Source: Pelecanus crispus (taxonomy: Eukaryota > Chordata > Aves > Pelecaniformes > Pelecanidae). From it: a stretch of 64,000 nucleotides of DNA. The translations under genes and the position numbers were made by a program. The notes under the pieces were generated by a model. It saw only the letters and a list, made by a program, of their open reading frames with translations, searched no databases and was not told the DNA's origin. Shown piece after piece: positions 24,831-45,840 of the stretch. Within the stretch, counting starts at the first letter, position 1, and the number at the start of each line of letters is the position of its first letter. The stretch spans positions 34,745,044 through 34,809,043 of the forward strand of contig NC_134649.1 of assembly GCF_030463565.1 (NCBI RefSeq). The letters run 5' to 3'.

Positions 24831-26109
24831 CAGTGCGATCTGAACAGATGTCTTGTGGTGGGAGAAAAGGAGGAACACAGGTGAGAGTGTCAGCTATGGA
24901 TACAAAAATATGGTTGTCTGGAAGAGTTGGTGTTAGTTTCTCTTGTCTATATGTGCTTCTGCTGCCAGCTACGGGCACCTAAAGACAGCGGTCTTGCCCA
25001 AGCAGAACCTGCCTTGTTCAGCGTGTGGGCGCCCTGCGTTCTCTTTGACATGCTGGAGGTGTCTGGGCAGAGAGGATACCAAGAAAAAAAAAATCACAAA
25101 TACAAAGCGTTTTGCAGATTGCACACAACTGGAAATCCACAGATCTACCATAATTACCTCAATATTAAGCCCTAATCTCATTTTGTGCAAAGTAATCTTG
25201 GGACTCGGTATTGCATAAGAGAAGTGCTCTTGTAAGTCATTGTACCTACAGATAACAAAGATCTAGTCAGTAGGGGCAAAGTAACAAGAACGTTAAGTGA
25301 GGGTGGAAGGACAGCAATGGCAGCCACAGGTCCTGAGGACAAAATACTGCTTTCTGCCCCCGTAGACCCAGTTTTGCCTTCAGCCTTGGAGAGGGACTTG
25401 TCATGGTAGAGTAAGGCAGGAGGAAATGCTGGAATTAGTGTTCTTCCCTGGGTTCCAAAATTGTGTTAATTTACTAATTATATAGGAATAGGGAGGTGAG
25501 CAGCATAGGGATGAACTTTGCAGATAGTCGAGAACAAAGAAAACTTGTAGACAAGGAGGACCTTGCTAAGTTTCGTGTTTGCAAAACAGGATGCAGGGTG
25601 ACAATGTTAAGACAGAGTTTTGCTTGCACCTATTACTGTTTTAGTTTCTAATGATTTTGGCTTAAACAGGCTTAAAAAAGTTGTTACAGGAACCTCCTTT
25701 TGCGATATTTTTCCCCAATCAAGTGTTGAAAGCAAATTAAATAACCTGGCTTGGAAAGGAAATTAAGGCATCTGTTTTGTTTGCACTTAAACAAAGGGCA
25801 AGAAAGCCCTGCAGATGAAATAGGAGAAGAGTAGAAACTGAAAGTAGAAAATACAAAACAGAAGCTCAAAAGCATGAAGAGTAACTGGGAGGAAAAGGGG
25901 GCTCAAAGAGAAACTTATGACTGAGAAATCACGGATCTAAAAAGTTGAAATGTGGTTGAAATAACGAAGCCTCGCTATGTGCCCTGCTGGGAAGCCTGCC
26001 TGCCTTTGCTTTGAACCTGGCTCATCCCGTGCGCCCTTGTCCTTGTTTTAAAGACTGAACGCTCAGGCCCCAGCTTTTCTCACTGCTGCTTAGGATGTTA
26101 GAGAAGTGC
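24831..26109 (+). other. RHOA: RHOA intron 1, segment between two LINE fossils
   Basis: No exon or clear repeat recognised. Confidence 0.45.
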
Positions 26110-26830
26110 TTGTAGTCATTTTCTTTCTTGGTTGCATGTCTTCCAGATTGTCCTTTTTCCAGTTCTGCCGTAGTCATTCTTCATATGGACGCTGTTCTAT
26201 AGTTTAATCATCCGTGTTGCCCTGCTCTGAGTCATTTCCAGTTCCTTTATAGCTTTCTGACATGGGGAGGATCAGAACTGCGCACAGAGTCAAAAGATGC
26301 AGGCGTCCTTGTGGATTCCTACATCAGCTTAATGATTTCTGGTTTGTTCGTTTTTCCTACTTGTTTATACTGGAATTTTAAAATTTTTTTTTTAGGTCTT
26401 CAGAGTGTTGAGCTTGTATTTTAAAGGAATTAAGTATATAACCCTAAAATATTTGCTCTTGAGTAGCAGTGATCAGCTCCCAGTCCATCATTTCATGTAG
26501 GAAGTTGGATTGGTTTTTTACCTTGTATCATTTCACATTTATCTATTTCAAATTTTACTGCTTAGGCACAGAGTAGAGTCTGTTAAGGTTCTGAAATTCA
26601 TCACAGTAAGCCCTTGCCTTTATTACCTGAACATTTTGGCATCATCAGTAAATTTTGTTGTATTGCTATTTTTCCTCACTTTTTCAAGTCATTTAGGAAT
26701 ATCAAGCTGTGCTGGTTCTACTGGTGGTCCTCTGTAGGAGCTGAGCATTTCTTTCTGTCTGGTTCCCTGTCTTTCACCGGTTATTTATCCGTAGGCAGGG
26801 AACTTCCCTGTAATCAGGTATTGGTTCTCT
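26110..26830 (-). mobile_element. Ancient CR1-type LINE fossil, antisense
   Basis: Reverse-strand copy of the same old LINE clade as 23220-24830. On the plus strand it runs from a block around CTTCATATGGACGCTGTTC, through GATCAGAACTGCGCACAG and ATCATCAGTAAATTTTGTTG, to TCAAGTCATTTAGGAATATC, the complement of the LINE segments coding the end of the reverse transcriptase. Strongly decayed. Confidence 0.68.
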
Positions 26831-28179
26831 CTTTATTTAAAGAATCATAAAAAAAAGGTTGAATGGTATTGCATGCCTGATCTGACCAGACTTGGTAATT
26901 GACACCTCTGTTTTGATAGGTATCTCAGCTCTGAAGATTTCTGGCCTGAGAATGGAGGGGGTTTATATAATTTTTTTTTTTCCAAAAAGCTCTTTACATA
27001 CTGCAGCAATTTAAATTTGATTTTGAAAGAATGCTAATATGCAGTAATAATAAGGAGAAGTAGGACAACCTTGATTATAATCCCATCAGACTAAGACATC
27101 AATCCCAGGTACAATAATGGAATAAGTAACAGAGTGTTCAGGAAAGAATTAAGGCAATGTCACTCAGCCTGGACTGGGGGAAATAGAAACAATTAGTGTT
27201 AATTGTTTCGGTTTGGTTCTTAAGTACAGGTGTTCATCTTAGCCTTCAGTTAGCACTTGACAGTAATTGCACGTCATTTTCAGTGCAAAACTAAGCCAGT
27301 ACAAAATCGATATGGTTCGTATTAAATTTAGTAGAAAGAGGACAGCTTTACAAGGCAAGTGGAGACTCAACTGAATCTGTGTCTAGTGAGAACATGAAGG
27401 AGTCAGCTCTTGGGCTGTATTTCCTACCAATCACCTGGAAGAAACAAAATACCAGTATGAAGAAATTTGCAGAGGCCAAATAAATAGGAAGTGACAAATA
27501 AAACCTCATCGCTAATGCAGAAAACGTAACTAACTGCTGGAGCAAGAAGCATGGTAGGGGATTCTCTGTTATCACCTTTCTTAAAGTCAAGATAGTCCGC
27601 ACTTGAGTTAACGCAAGGAGTGAAACGTACTTGGGAATGACCAAGCTGCTGCTTGTTTGCACTTGAAACGCAGCTCAGGGTGTGGTTCTCTGATACAGCG
27701 TGAGTGGATGTAACAGCACACCCTTGTCAAAATGGGGGCGTCCCTCTGGGCTCCAGCTCCTGGGACGTGTGTTGCAGCAGCCCTGGTGCCTTTGGGGCTG
27801 TGATGGACTATGTAGGATGGGAAGCTACACAGTGCTGTGCTGCTGGGCTTCCAAGGGCCCTCATCGTGGCTGAAGCACTTCACAGTGACACCTCTACCAC
27901 TTTGTTACTCCTTATGCTAGGAGCAGCCAGCTGGTAGATCAGCAAGTTGCTACTGTCAAAGGTGTAAAGGTATCTAAAAAAACCAACCAACCAAAAAAAC
28001 CCCAAAACCCCCAAAAACCCAACTCTATGCTAGGATGCTTCAGTCTGGAAGGTCTGTTATGTGAGCAGCAGAAAGAGGGTGAGTGAGTGAAACTGTTCGC
28101 TCTCTTTCCATTTCGGAGTTAGGAGGCAGTAAAAGAAACTAATAGGGACAATCTTGAATTTGAAGGAAGTGGCTTTACA
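26831..28179 (+). other. RHOA: RHOA intron 1, unassigned segment
   Basis: Includes an A/C-rich simple stretch near 27975-28020. No exon recognised. Confidence 0.45.
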
Positions 28180-28420
28180 CACAATGTGTAATTAAGCTGT
28201 GGGAACTCCCTCCAACAGGATGTTGTGAGTGCTGGAAGTTTACATGGGTTCAAAGGGAATCTGGACAAGCTCATGGAAGAGAAATCTGTTTGAGGTTACC
28301 AAATTCATGGGAACCACATCTGACCCAAGAAGCTCCTGAGCTGAAATCGTTGGAGGCTGGAGAGCATGGAGGGGGAAGCTTCTCGTTCCTTTTTCCTCTT
28401 CTGCTTTTCTGTAGGAATCC
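28180..28420 (+). mobile_element. CR1-type LINE 3' fragment, decayed
   Basis: Sense-strand landmarks of the CR1 3' region: GGGAACTCCCTCCAACAGGA, then TTTACATGGGTTCAAAGGGA, then GACAAGCTCATGGAAGAGA. Non-coding. Confidence 0.6.
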
Positions 28421-31400
28421 ACTCCTAAGCTGGTCCTGAATGCCAGGCGCTGAGGTGGAGAGACCTACGTCCCAAGCCAATGTACCCATTTTTATATGTG
28501 TGTAGACCTGTTGTGAAGGACGGTCTGTGAGTGTCTAGATGTAGGAAGTGTAACTTTAGGTGCAGGGACAAGTTGGTCCTTTGGTCAGTGTCTGTGCTGG
28601 ACCTGCTTGTGGGACACAGTGCTGGGTGTAGAGGGTTGCTCAGGTCATGGCTTGGGTGGTTTAACAAAAGATAGTTTGTGTGTTCCTGAGAGTGTTTGAT
28701 TGTGCTGAGGCATTATTCCTGTAAAGAACTGGCGGGACAGCAATGCAAAATATTTTGCTCTTTCCTCTGGCGGTTAGAAGTCAAGAAAATTTATTGGAAT
28801 CAAAAGGAATTTTCTTCTCTGAGAGTCAGATGGATTGTATGTTATCTTACAGGATTTATACTGAAGAGGAAAGCAAGGGCAAAGGCTGTAATCTGATAGG
28901 ATGAATCCAGCTTTGAGACTTCACATGATATCTCAGATTAGACGTACTATGTCCGCATGACACACAACGCGTATCTAGTACTGACTGCCGATTCAGGTTT
29001 CCTTAAAAACTTTGCACTGGCAGGCTTTATGCTGGATGAGGTATCTCCTGCCCTATCGCAGCCATCGTAGAGGCAGCATAAACAGCACACTGTGTGCTTA
29101 ACTGAAATGCATTGTATATCCACGCCTATTAAACACCAATTTTGTACTTCTGGATAACTCTTAATGACTGTATAAAATTCATCAGTCATTAAGGGCTCAC
29201 CAGGGTTGGCACTGAACCAGCGTTGTTAAGACCTAATGCAGTTAAGCCGACCCTGCTCCCAGTTCTGGTGATGTGGTACAAAGAGGCTTGAGCTGGTTAT
29301 TTGTGGAGTTAGCTGAGACCTGGTGAGGTTTATTAGCTGGGGTTGTAAACACAGCTATACTGCTCCAAATTTAAAGCTGGCTCTGGAAATGTATAGCTAT
29401 GTTTGCAAAGCACTTTTCCCAAACTAGTAAAACTTGCCAGACTTGAGCATGGTTAACACGCAGTCTGAATAAACTGTAGCAGAAAGCTGAACGCTCCGTT
29501 CACCCTGTCCGAGGACCTTCTGAAGGACCTATGTCCAGTGTTTTAATCCCATTGGATACTACACTGACCTTTTGTGTCATTTTTTCAATTGTACTTCCAT
29601 CTTATAAGAGAAAATTTCTGTTTCACTGTGGATTACATTTAATATGCAACATCAGTAGCCTGCCCTGTGCTTTGCCAGCTTTGGGACTTTTTTCAAGTGT
29701 TAAATTTTATATGTAACCCTCCAAAAAAAAAACCCAGCAGATAGCTTTTTCTTACCAACTGCTCCCACGTAGGACCATAGTTGGAAATAGGTCTGTTTTG
29801 CAGTACTGTCAAACTGCTTTATGTGTTGGATGCTGCAAGAATATAAATATAGTTGTTTCCCAAAGGCCTTGTTAGCAATGCTTTAAATAATGTTGCTTAT
29901 CAGTTTACGAATGCAAGTGTCCACAGGCAAATTTGCACAGAATTAAGTAAATTTCAGTTATTGAAATAAACTGCATTGATTGTCTCCTTTATAAATGGTG
30001 ACTGCATTCATGTTTTTAGTGTTTGCATTCCAATGACTTGTAATTGAACTGTGTTTCTACCCCAGTAATACTTGATTTCAAATTGTATGTGGTACCAAAT
30101 GAGCATGATCACTCTGAGCACGGAGTTCATCTGGCTTTACTTTCAGTGCAGCTGTACACATGAGTTCTATTCTGGATGTTTTCAGAAACAAAGACAATAA
30201 ATAAGTGGTCACTTGCAGCATGTTTTGGTGTATGTAGTTCTTCCAGGATCTTTTAGGAACTCTGTAGCAGAAGCATGGGTTGTATTTAACTCCTTTATGT
30301 GATTGAATCACCTTTTTTCTTTTTTTTTATTTTTTTCTTACTTTTATTGCAGTCCCAAAACTGTTTGCTACCCATTTTGCAACTTCTGTAAGAGGTGAAT
30401 TGGGGTCATAGTTTCCTTTACTTCACAACTATCGCTATTTAAGAGCACAGCGCATCCTGTATGGGTTATGTGGAAAAAAGATAGCATGATAGCACATACA
30501 GGCTTATGTATGCTCAAAGGAGCATACTTAAGGTAGCATGAATAGCATTTCAACAGCAAACTGCAATGTTTCTGATATTTGTTTATACATATTTTCACTA
30601 ATGAAAAGCGTAGTGGAGAAAAAAAATTACAAACTGTATAGCTGCTGACATTTTCCATTGGGACTTCAACAGAGGAGAAGGTTGAGACTCTTGACTCCTG
30701 TTGGCAATTAAACAGCTGCGGGAATCCTGGGCTCTGCTCTAAAGGAGGGTGGACTTGAGCAGTTATATCCTTCTGCCATTCTTCTCCTGGACTGTTTGCC
30801 TTGCCCCCTCCCCATTCTCTGCTCGTGGACTTTGGGCCATTTCTCCCACCCCAAATGCTCTGTATTCAATCTCAGTTTCTTCACTGTCTGTATACAGCTG
30901 CTCTAAAAGCAGACCTGTTTGCTTTTGGGCTGATCTGCTTTCTGCTCCGAAATGTTTTGGTAGTTCTCAGTTTTGATGCCAGACCTTGCTAAACAGCCAG
31001 AAGAAAACTGTGGGCAAAAGCCTGCTCATCCATGTCCTCTTCATCGCTGGAGTCTTTGGGGGAAGCTCATTCCTCTTCCCCCTCAAACTAGAACAGAAGT
31101 TAGTCTATTCCAAGAGTAAATTCAGGTCCTGGTGCAGAGGCAGTTCTCCCCTGTGGTAGGTAGAGGGCAGGGCTTGACTGGTCGGGGTGGGGGACACTTG
31201 AGTAGGGCTGCATCTTCTGGTCCCTCAGCCTTGCTCTTGTTCCTCCTGCTGGCCCGGGGCAGGGCTGACTGAATGAAGGGGGAGATGAAGCAAGTGAAAA
31301 GAGTGCCAGGCTGTACTTTGCTCAGTTGCAAACTGTTTAAGTGCTGAGCGTGGAGGAGCCGGCAGCAAAGCAGTCTTTACAAGATTTCAAAACCCTCGCT

Positions 31401-33099
31401 TTCCAACATTTTGGTTTTAAGGACTTCAGCAAGATTAGGTGGGAAAGAATTTAAAGGATGTTTCCCCCTCAGGATCAGAAACATCATTAATGGTCCTGCT
31501 GAGTTGCTTCTGCTGAGTTCTCGCTAACATACACAGTAATCCAGATCTTTTTTTGGCAAAACTGTGCATTATACAAGGGATCTGCCCATATGGCATAGCA
31601 GGCAATATCAAGTTGGTAGTAGTTGATTGGTAATTGAAATTAACTCTAGTCGGGATACCTATGTGATGGTAAAGGGCTGTTTCTTCCACCTTATTACTTT
31701 TCCAGGATGATATCCAGAGTGAGACAGGCAAACCTGGCATGTTTGTTACCAGTTTATCCAACTTCAGAATGTCAACAGCGTGTCCACAGTCCTCACTCGT
31801 GCTGTGTGACCTTGGGATTTACATGAGAGGAGGTGCTGGAAATGTTGTTCCTTGGAAAAATAAATAGCGTGCTGAAAAGAGGCAAATTCCATTGCAGTAA
31901 ACAATAATACTTGGGGGGAGTACATTTAAAACATGGAAAAAAGTATTTTCCCCATTTCTCATTCTTCTGGAGTGTTTGCTAGGTTCTCTTAACAAGCACG
32001 GCTTTATGCCGCATGAGTCTTGGAGCGTCACTGCACTTAGAAATAGCAGCCTCATGTAACAAGGATATTAGTGTGGCAACTCTCAGCAAACAGGAGCTCC
32101 TTGTGTTGTAACCTCCTGTGATGTTAGTGGGATTGAGTAAACGATGTCTAAACCTCTTGTAATACCTGTGAAAGGCACTGGCCTAGGTTGAGGAAATGTC
32201 ATAATTGAATCTCTTCCATTTAGATGAGTCACTTGAGTCATGTTGTGAGAGTTTCCACTTTGAATCTAGCAGACTAGCTTATAAATACAAAGGTGGGAGG
32301 AGTGGTTCATTTAAGAGTAGGAAAAATTGCAGATCTGTCGTCTTGCTGCAGAAGATGGCACAGATCCCCCTAGAAGATCACTGCAGCCATTCTGTTACAC
32401 TGATTGGGATAGAGTATTTCTTGCTCGATGTTCTGTGTGCATTGTCAGTGATGCTGTTCCAGCAACTTTCTGGATTCATTGGTCTCTCCCTGCTCTATGC
32501 ATTGTGTAAAAAGATGAATGTGTAGTACTTGTGTTCATTTACAGTGAGGTAGTGGTAGCTTTGATTTGGTCTATTTGTAATACCCTCTTAGGTAGTTCAT
32601 ATAGTTTTTTTTTTTTACCTCTAAATGTAGACACATACTCACTGTACTGCAGCAGATACTAACTTGCATGTAACATAAGTACCGTACATCTTAAAAGAAA
32701 CTTTTTAGGCTAGCAAAGTGCTTTCTGGTTCCTGTCAAAACATACTGCTGGTCCAAATTATCTATTTCCAGGCTTCAGAATACTTGATTAAGAAAACCAG
32801 AGGATGTTAAAACGCAGCAGAAAGACCCAACTGCTGTGAATGCTGTTAGTGTTGTCCTTGTGATATCCACCACTAAGATGTAGCTCCATCCTAAGAATTA
32901 TTTTCCGTATTGTGCTATGGAGATGTTGCTTGTCTGAGTATTTGCCAGACCTGAAAATCCCTTATAGCTACCCACTGGATAGGAATGTATTTATTTTAAC
33001 TAAAAATAATTAGCTAAAAGATGCTGATCTGTACACTGAATCCTCTAAATTAGATTATTACTGTAGATATGCTTAATGCATGGATTATGGGATGCTGAA
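28421..33099 (+). other. RHOA: RHOA intron 1, middle part
   Basis: AT-rich intron with short open frames only. No conserved exon, RNA gene or clearly assignable repeat seen. Confidence 0.5.
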
Positions 33100-34720
33100 A
33101 GATACAGTGGTTGAGGCTTTTTGTGAGCATCTTGGCAGGATCCTCTCGAAGTTGGTGATGAGGGAATTTTAATTACCTAGATGTTCGATGTACAAGGCAG
33201 AAGGGACTGTTCAGCAGGTTTGAGATGTCCTGGTGACCATCCTGCACATCAAAGACTGTGAGCAGGGGAGAGTCTCATGGGGTGGATCCTATGCAGTGGG
33301 AAGGAAGTGGTTGAGCATACACTGCTGAAGGGCACCCTGACTGACAGAGTAGTCTTCCACATTGGGTCCAAATAATGTCAACAGATCTCAGGAAAGATTC
33401 AGGCAGAGAGAGTTCTGTGATAGGCTTTTCTCAGGAAAGAGATATTGAGATCAAATGAAACTTCTGAAATAATTTTTTATATATATATATGTATAATTTT
33501 CAAGCTGTTTTTTTAGGGAAGGGCTTATAGAAAGCACTACATTAAATGATGATTTTCTTACAGAATTGTAGTTTTCTTGTAGACCTTAGGCATAAGTATG
33601 TAGAAGGCCAAAGCACAAAATGAGATTCACGTGTCAAGGAACACTTAAAAAAAAAAAAAAATCTAGAGTGGTGGAAGTATTTAGAAGAAGATAAAGGAAG
33701 AGTTGATCTGATAATCCACAGAAAAAGACAGTTATCCATAGGTGATGCCAAAAAGGTCACCTGCCCTAGGTGCTATTGCAGGTGACAGAGGTGATCAAGG
33801 GCCAAAGGCCCAGCCACTAGCACAGAAGGGAGAAGGAGGGAGAATACTGAGGAAGGACAGGTTATCCCATTCTGTCATCCACTGACTTTGTCTCCAGTGT
33901 GACCTAGATAACGATCTGGGAGTCATGATCATTAAACTTGCATCTGAGGCTATGATTAAGCTGGAGGACAAAACTAGAACTTGGAGGTAGAAAAAACATC
34001 AGTCAGAGGAAGGATAAATAGAAGCATGACAGTAGAGCATTTCAGCTATGCAAGTAGAGAGCAAGTTACTATGTAGCAGTCCTAACGAAAAAGATCTGGG
34101 AGTTATCATGAATTAAAAGCTGAATGTATCAACAGTGTTGTCTTCTGGGAAGAAAAAAAAAAAAAAAAAGACATACACTTCCAGTATGGTGTTTAAGCAA
34201 CAGTATATCCTGGAAGATCAATAAAATAATCCTTCAGCTCTAGTTAATGTTGGTAAAGCCCTAGGTGAAATACTGGATTCAGCTTTTGGGCTCCATGCTT
34301 TGGTAAATTTGTGCCAATTGGACTGTGCCCAGAAGGGAGCAACAGGAAAGTCTAGAAAACATGATTTACAGAGAAGGCTTGAGTAAACTTGAATTGTTTT
34401 GCCTGAAGAGAAGACTAAATGAAGACGTGTATTCTCAACTGCACTAGGGAAAGGGAATAATCTATTCTCCTATGCCCCTGACAAATAAAGTAAACAGTAG
34501 TGAGCTTACATTACATCAGAGAAGGTTGAGGATACACATTGGGGGAAATTTTCTCATAGTAAATATTGTGGAGCACAGGAATAGATAGTCTCAGAGGTTT
34601 TGTAGGACTCAGCGTTACAGTTTTAAAGGGCATATTAGACAAAGCTGACAGTAGGTAGAACTTGCAAGTAGTTGGTCTTGACTTGGTACAGAGGACAGAT
34701 GATTTCCAGTTCTGTAAAAA
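33100..34720 (+). mobile_element. Old CR1-type LINE fragment
   Basis: Sense orientation. Recognisable points are AAGATCTGGGAGTTATCATG (about 34090), a stretch around ACTGGATTCAGCTTTTGGGC (34271), TTGCCTGAAGAGAAGACT (34400) and a decayed 3' end around 34560-34720. The 5' boundary is approximate. Interrupted by an A-run at about 34151 and TA/TG microsatellite at 33478-33492 near its 5' part. Confidence 0.62.
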
Positions 34721-35139
34721 TCAAATATTACCATTACTAGAAAGTATTCAAAACCATCTAAAACCACTGAAAGAAAACCTTTCTAAAGCTTGGATCATTT
34801 TAAACCTTCCACAAATGTAAAAATAACCCCAAATCCCTAAGGTAAATAACTTGAATGTGTGTACGTATATATTCACAAGGTGAAAGAAGCTCATTTTAGA
34901 CATAGATTTGGATTACTTGAGCAGTTGTGTCTGACAAAGCTGTGCTCTACAAGTCCTTGAGCCCTTGCTCTTGATGGGCTGAAGTGGTCCTTCTCTGTTT
35001 GCACCTGGAGCAGAAGCACAGAACCTCTGTAATATCCACTGCTTCTTCACCTAATAGTACTAAAGGTTGCTTTTAAATGGTTAGTTTTACCTTTTTACTT
35101 AATTTTGTAAGGCAAGAGAAGAGGCACAAAGGATAAAAC

Positions 35140-36310
35140 ATTTTTGCTATGTCTTTTAATTCTCTTCTGTGCTTCTTCAAGCCCTTCTTCCCCTGCCAGC
35201 GGCCCTGGTCATCCTCATAGAGCTTTGTACTGGGATTGTCATGGTGAAAGTTAACTCACAGAGGTGCTCCCTCTGTGCTATTTTGGTTGTGAAGTGGTAG
35301 GTATTATGGTGGTGTTGCTGTTTGCTCCATTTCCAGGAAGCTTCACAGGATGACTAAGCAGCTTCCCCTGGGAGTGCCTTCATGTTATGGAGAAGAAAGT
35401 AGTTATGGTCTGTCCTCATTCCAGTCCCTTGTAGCCAGGTCCCTCCCTAAATCTCTGGCTTGTTCTGCAATGGTCACAAATAAATGCCTAGGGAAAAGAA
35501 GGAAGAGAGCAGGCACATACACAGTGCTTCCCAAAGTACTCTCTCAGCTTCAAAGTACTTTTACTGTGGGGATTTTCTAAGGCAGATGCCGTTTCTAACT
35601 CATGCAGGAAGCTTCTTCCATGTACTTGCCCAGTCTCCTTCAGGCCTGTATAAATTTCTTGTGTCCACAACATCCTCTTGTTGGAGTTCCTAAGGCCCAC
35701 TGTCTTCCGGTGGGCTTGAAGCCTTTTCTACTATCTGTGTATCACCCCACTCGCATTCATTTGTGGAAAGTGATGATGAACAATTAATCCCTATCCATAC
35801 TATTTGGGCCACTTGTGACTTTGTAGAAGTTTGCCAAATCCAACACAATCATCTCTTTCAGTCCCACCCTGACTCTAGGCGTTCACTAAACCTATTCAAG
35901 CTTTCATAACGTCTTTTTGAGGCCAAAGTTGCATGTGAGCAAGCCACGGATTTGTACGGTGGCTGTATCATTGTTCTGTTCCCTTCCTAGCAGTTTCTGC
36001 TGTTTCATTTTGTTCTTTTTGACTGTTACCAAGCTCATGTTTGCAGGAGCTTGATACTTGACCTGAGATCTTGCTCATGAATTGTAATCATCAGCTTAGA
36101 GCCTCATGTTGTGTGTTTGAAGTTTGGACAGTTTTTCTCCTGTGTGCATTATTAGATGTATATTTACAGTGAACTATCCGGAATAACTTCATATCATTAA
36201 CAAACTGTCAGCTCGCTGTTCATACTGGTTTCTGTGTTGCCAATATCAATACATTGAACAGCAGAGACCTGTGTGGAGCACCACGGTAGTGTCTCCCTCT
36301 GTGTGTCCCC
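35140..36310 (-). mobile_element. Ancient CR1-type LINE fossil, antisense
   Basis: Third old LINE fossil in RHOA intron 1, reverse orientation. Plus-strand landmarks are GAACAATTAATCCCTATCC (about 35778), GGCCACTTGTGACTTTGTAG and, at the right end, CATTGAACAGCAGAGACCTG followed by GTGGAGCACCACGG (36252-36286), the complement of the reverse transcriptase LFN block. Left boundary uncertain. Confidence 0.55.
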
Positions 36311-44741
<8,431 letters not shown>

Positions 44742-45840
44742 AGTGTGGCCAGAGGAAGATGGCCAAAGCAGCACCCTGCACTTGAGTAATTTTGAAGTGC
44801 TGTTTATTAATCTTAGTGTATGATTATTGGCCTTTTTCATTATCTATAATTTACTTAAGAGATTTAAAAATCGAGTCATCTTGCTACCAGTATTTAGAAG
44901 CCAACCATGATTTTTATAACAATCTGCATCAAATTCATCTGTGCACCCAAGGTTAACCTCAACATTCCTCTAACAAACCTTTTCTGCACTCACAGGATAT
45001 GTCAGGCGCTAATTGAAGACAATTCTCTATCTTCTTTCTTCTCTCTAGAAAGAGAAAAAGCTGTCAACACAGAGGATTGGTCTGTAACTACTTTATAACT
45101 AACGTCCTATTCTAATTGAGTACAACAGTTACATGGCTGTATGTGGAATCAAGTGTAGCTTCAGTGCTATCACATTTAGGAAGATCTGATTTTCATGGCT
45201 CAGTGGTGTAAAACGTTAGTTTGAAAATGTGATCACTCTGAAATGACCAAGTCCCATTCAGCTAAGGAAAAGTGAGGGTTCTGTGGTTTCATGTTAGTTA
45301 CCTTTTAGTTACTGTGTAATTAGTGCCAGTTTAAATGTATGTTACCAAAAATAAATCTATTTACCCCAGCTTAGATGTAGTATTTTTTGTATAATTGGAT
45401 TTCCTAATACTGTTACTTGTAACTTCTGCGTTAAGGTGTTCTGGGTTTTTTAAGAAACTGTATTTGAAAATAAAGTCCGATGGAAAGCAGCTGATCCTCT
45501 TCCCCTGTTCATTTGTAAGAGTCTGACCCATTTGAATGATTTGAGTGGTCTGCACACCCAAGAGGAGTTTTCCGTGACATGCCGTAGGGATGAGAAAAGA
45601 CAGCCTGCTCACACTCAAAGCTTCTGAACTGTTCAGTTGCCTTAAGTTCATTGCTGGACCCAGTTTCAAAACTAAAAAAAAAAAAAAAGAAACTTTTTGT
45701 GTAAGTTTGGTTACCATGTAGTGATCAGACTCCTAACCTGTGAACTTCTTGCTGTTCTGCAGCCAATTAAACTCTTTCTGTATTTTCATTTTTTCCAACA
45801 ACTAATAGAATAAAGGCAGTTTTCTAAGCTCCCTGTATCC
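44742..45840 (+). other. RHOA: RHOA 3' UTR and polyadenylation region
   Basis: Untranslated sequence after the stop. Several blocks agree with the mammalian RHOA 3' UTR, for example around TGATTATTGGCCTTTTTCAT, TCTTGCTACCAGTATTTAGAA, ACTACTTTATAACTAAC, GTGGTTTCATGTTAGTTACC and TAATTGGATTTCCTAATACTG. Three AATAAA signals are present, at 45350-45355, 45469-45474 and 45809-45814. The first two correspond to the conserved mammalian ends. Confidence 0.85.
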
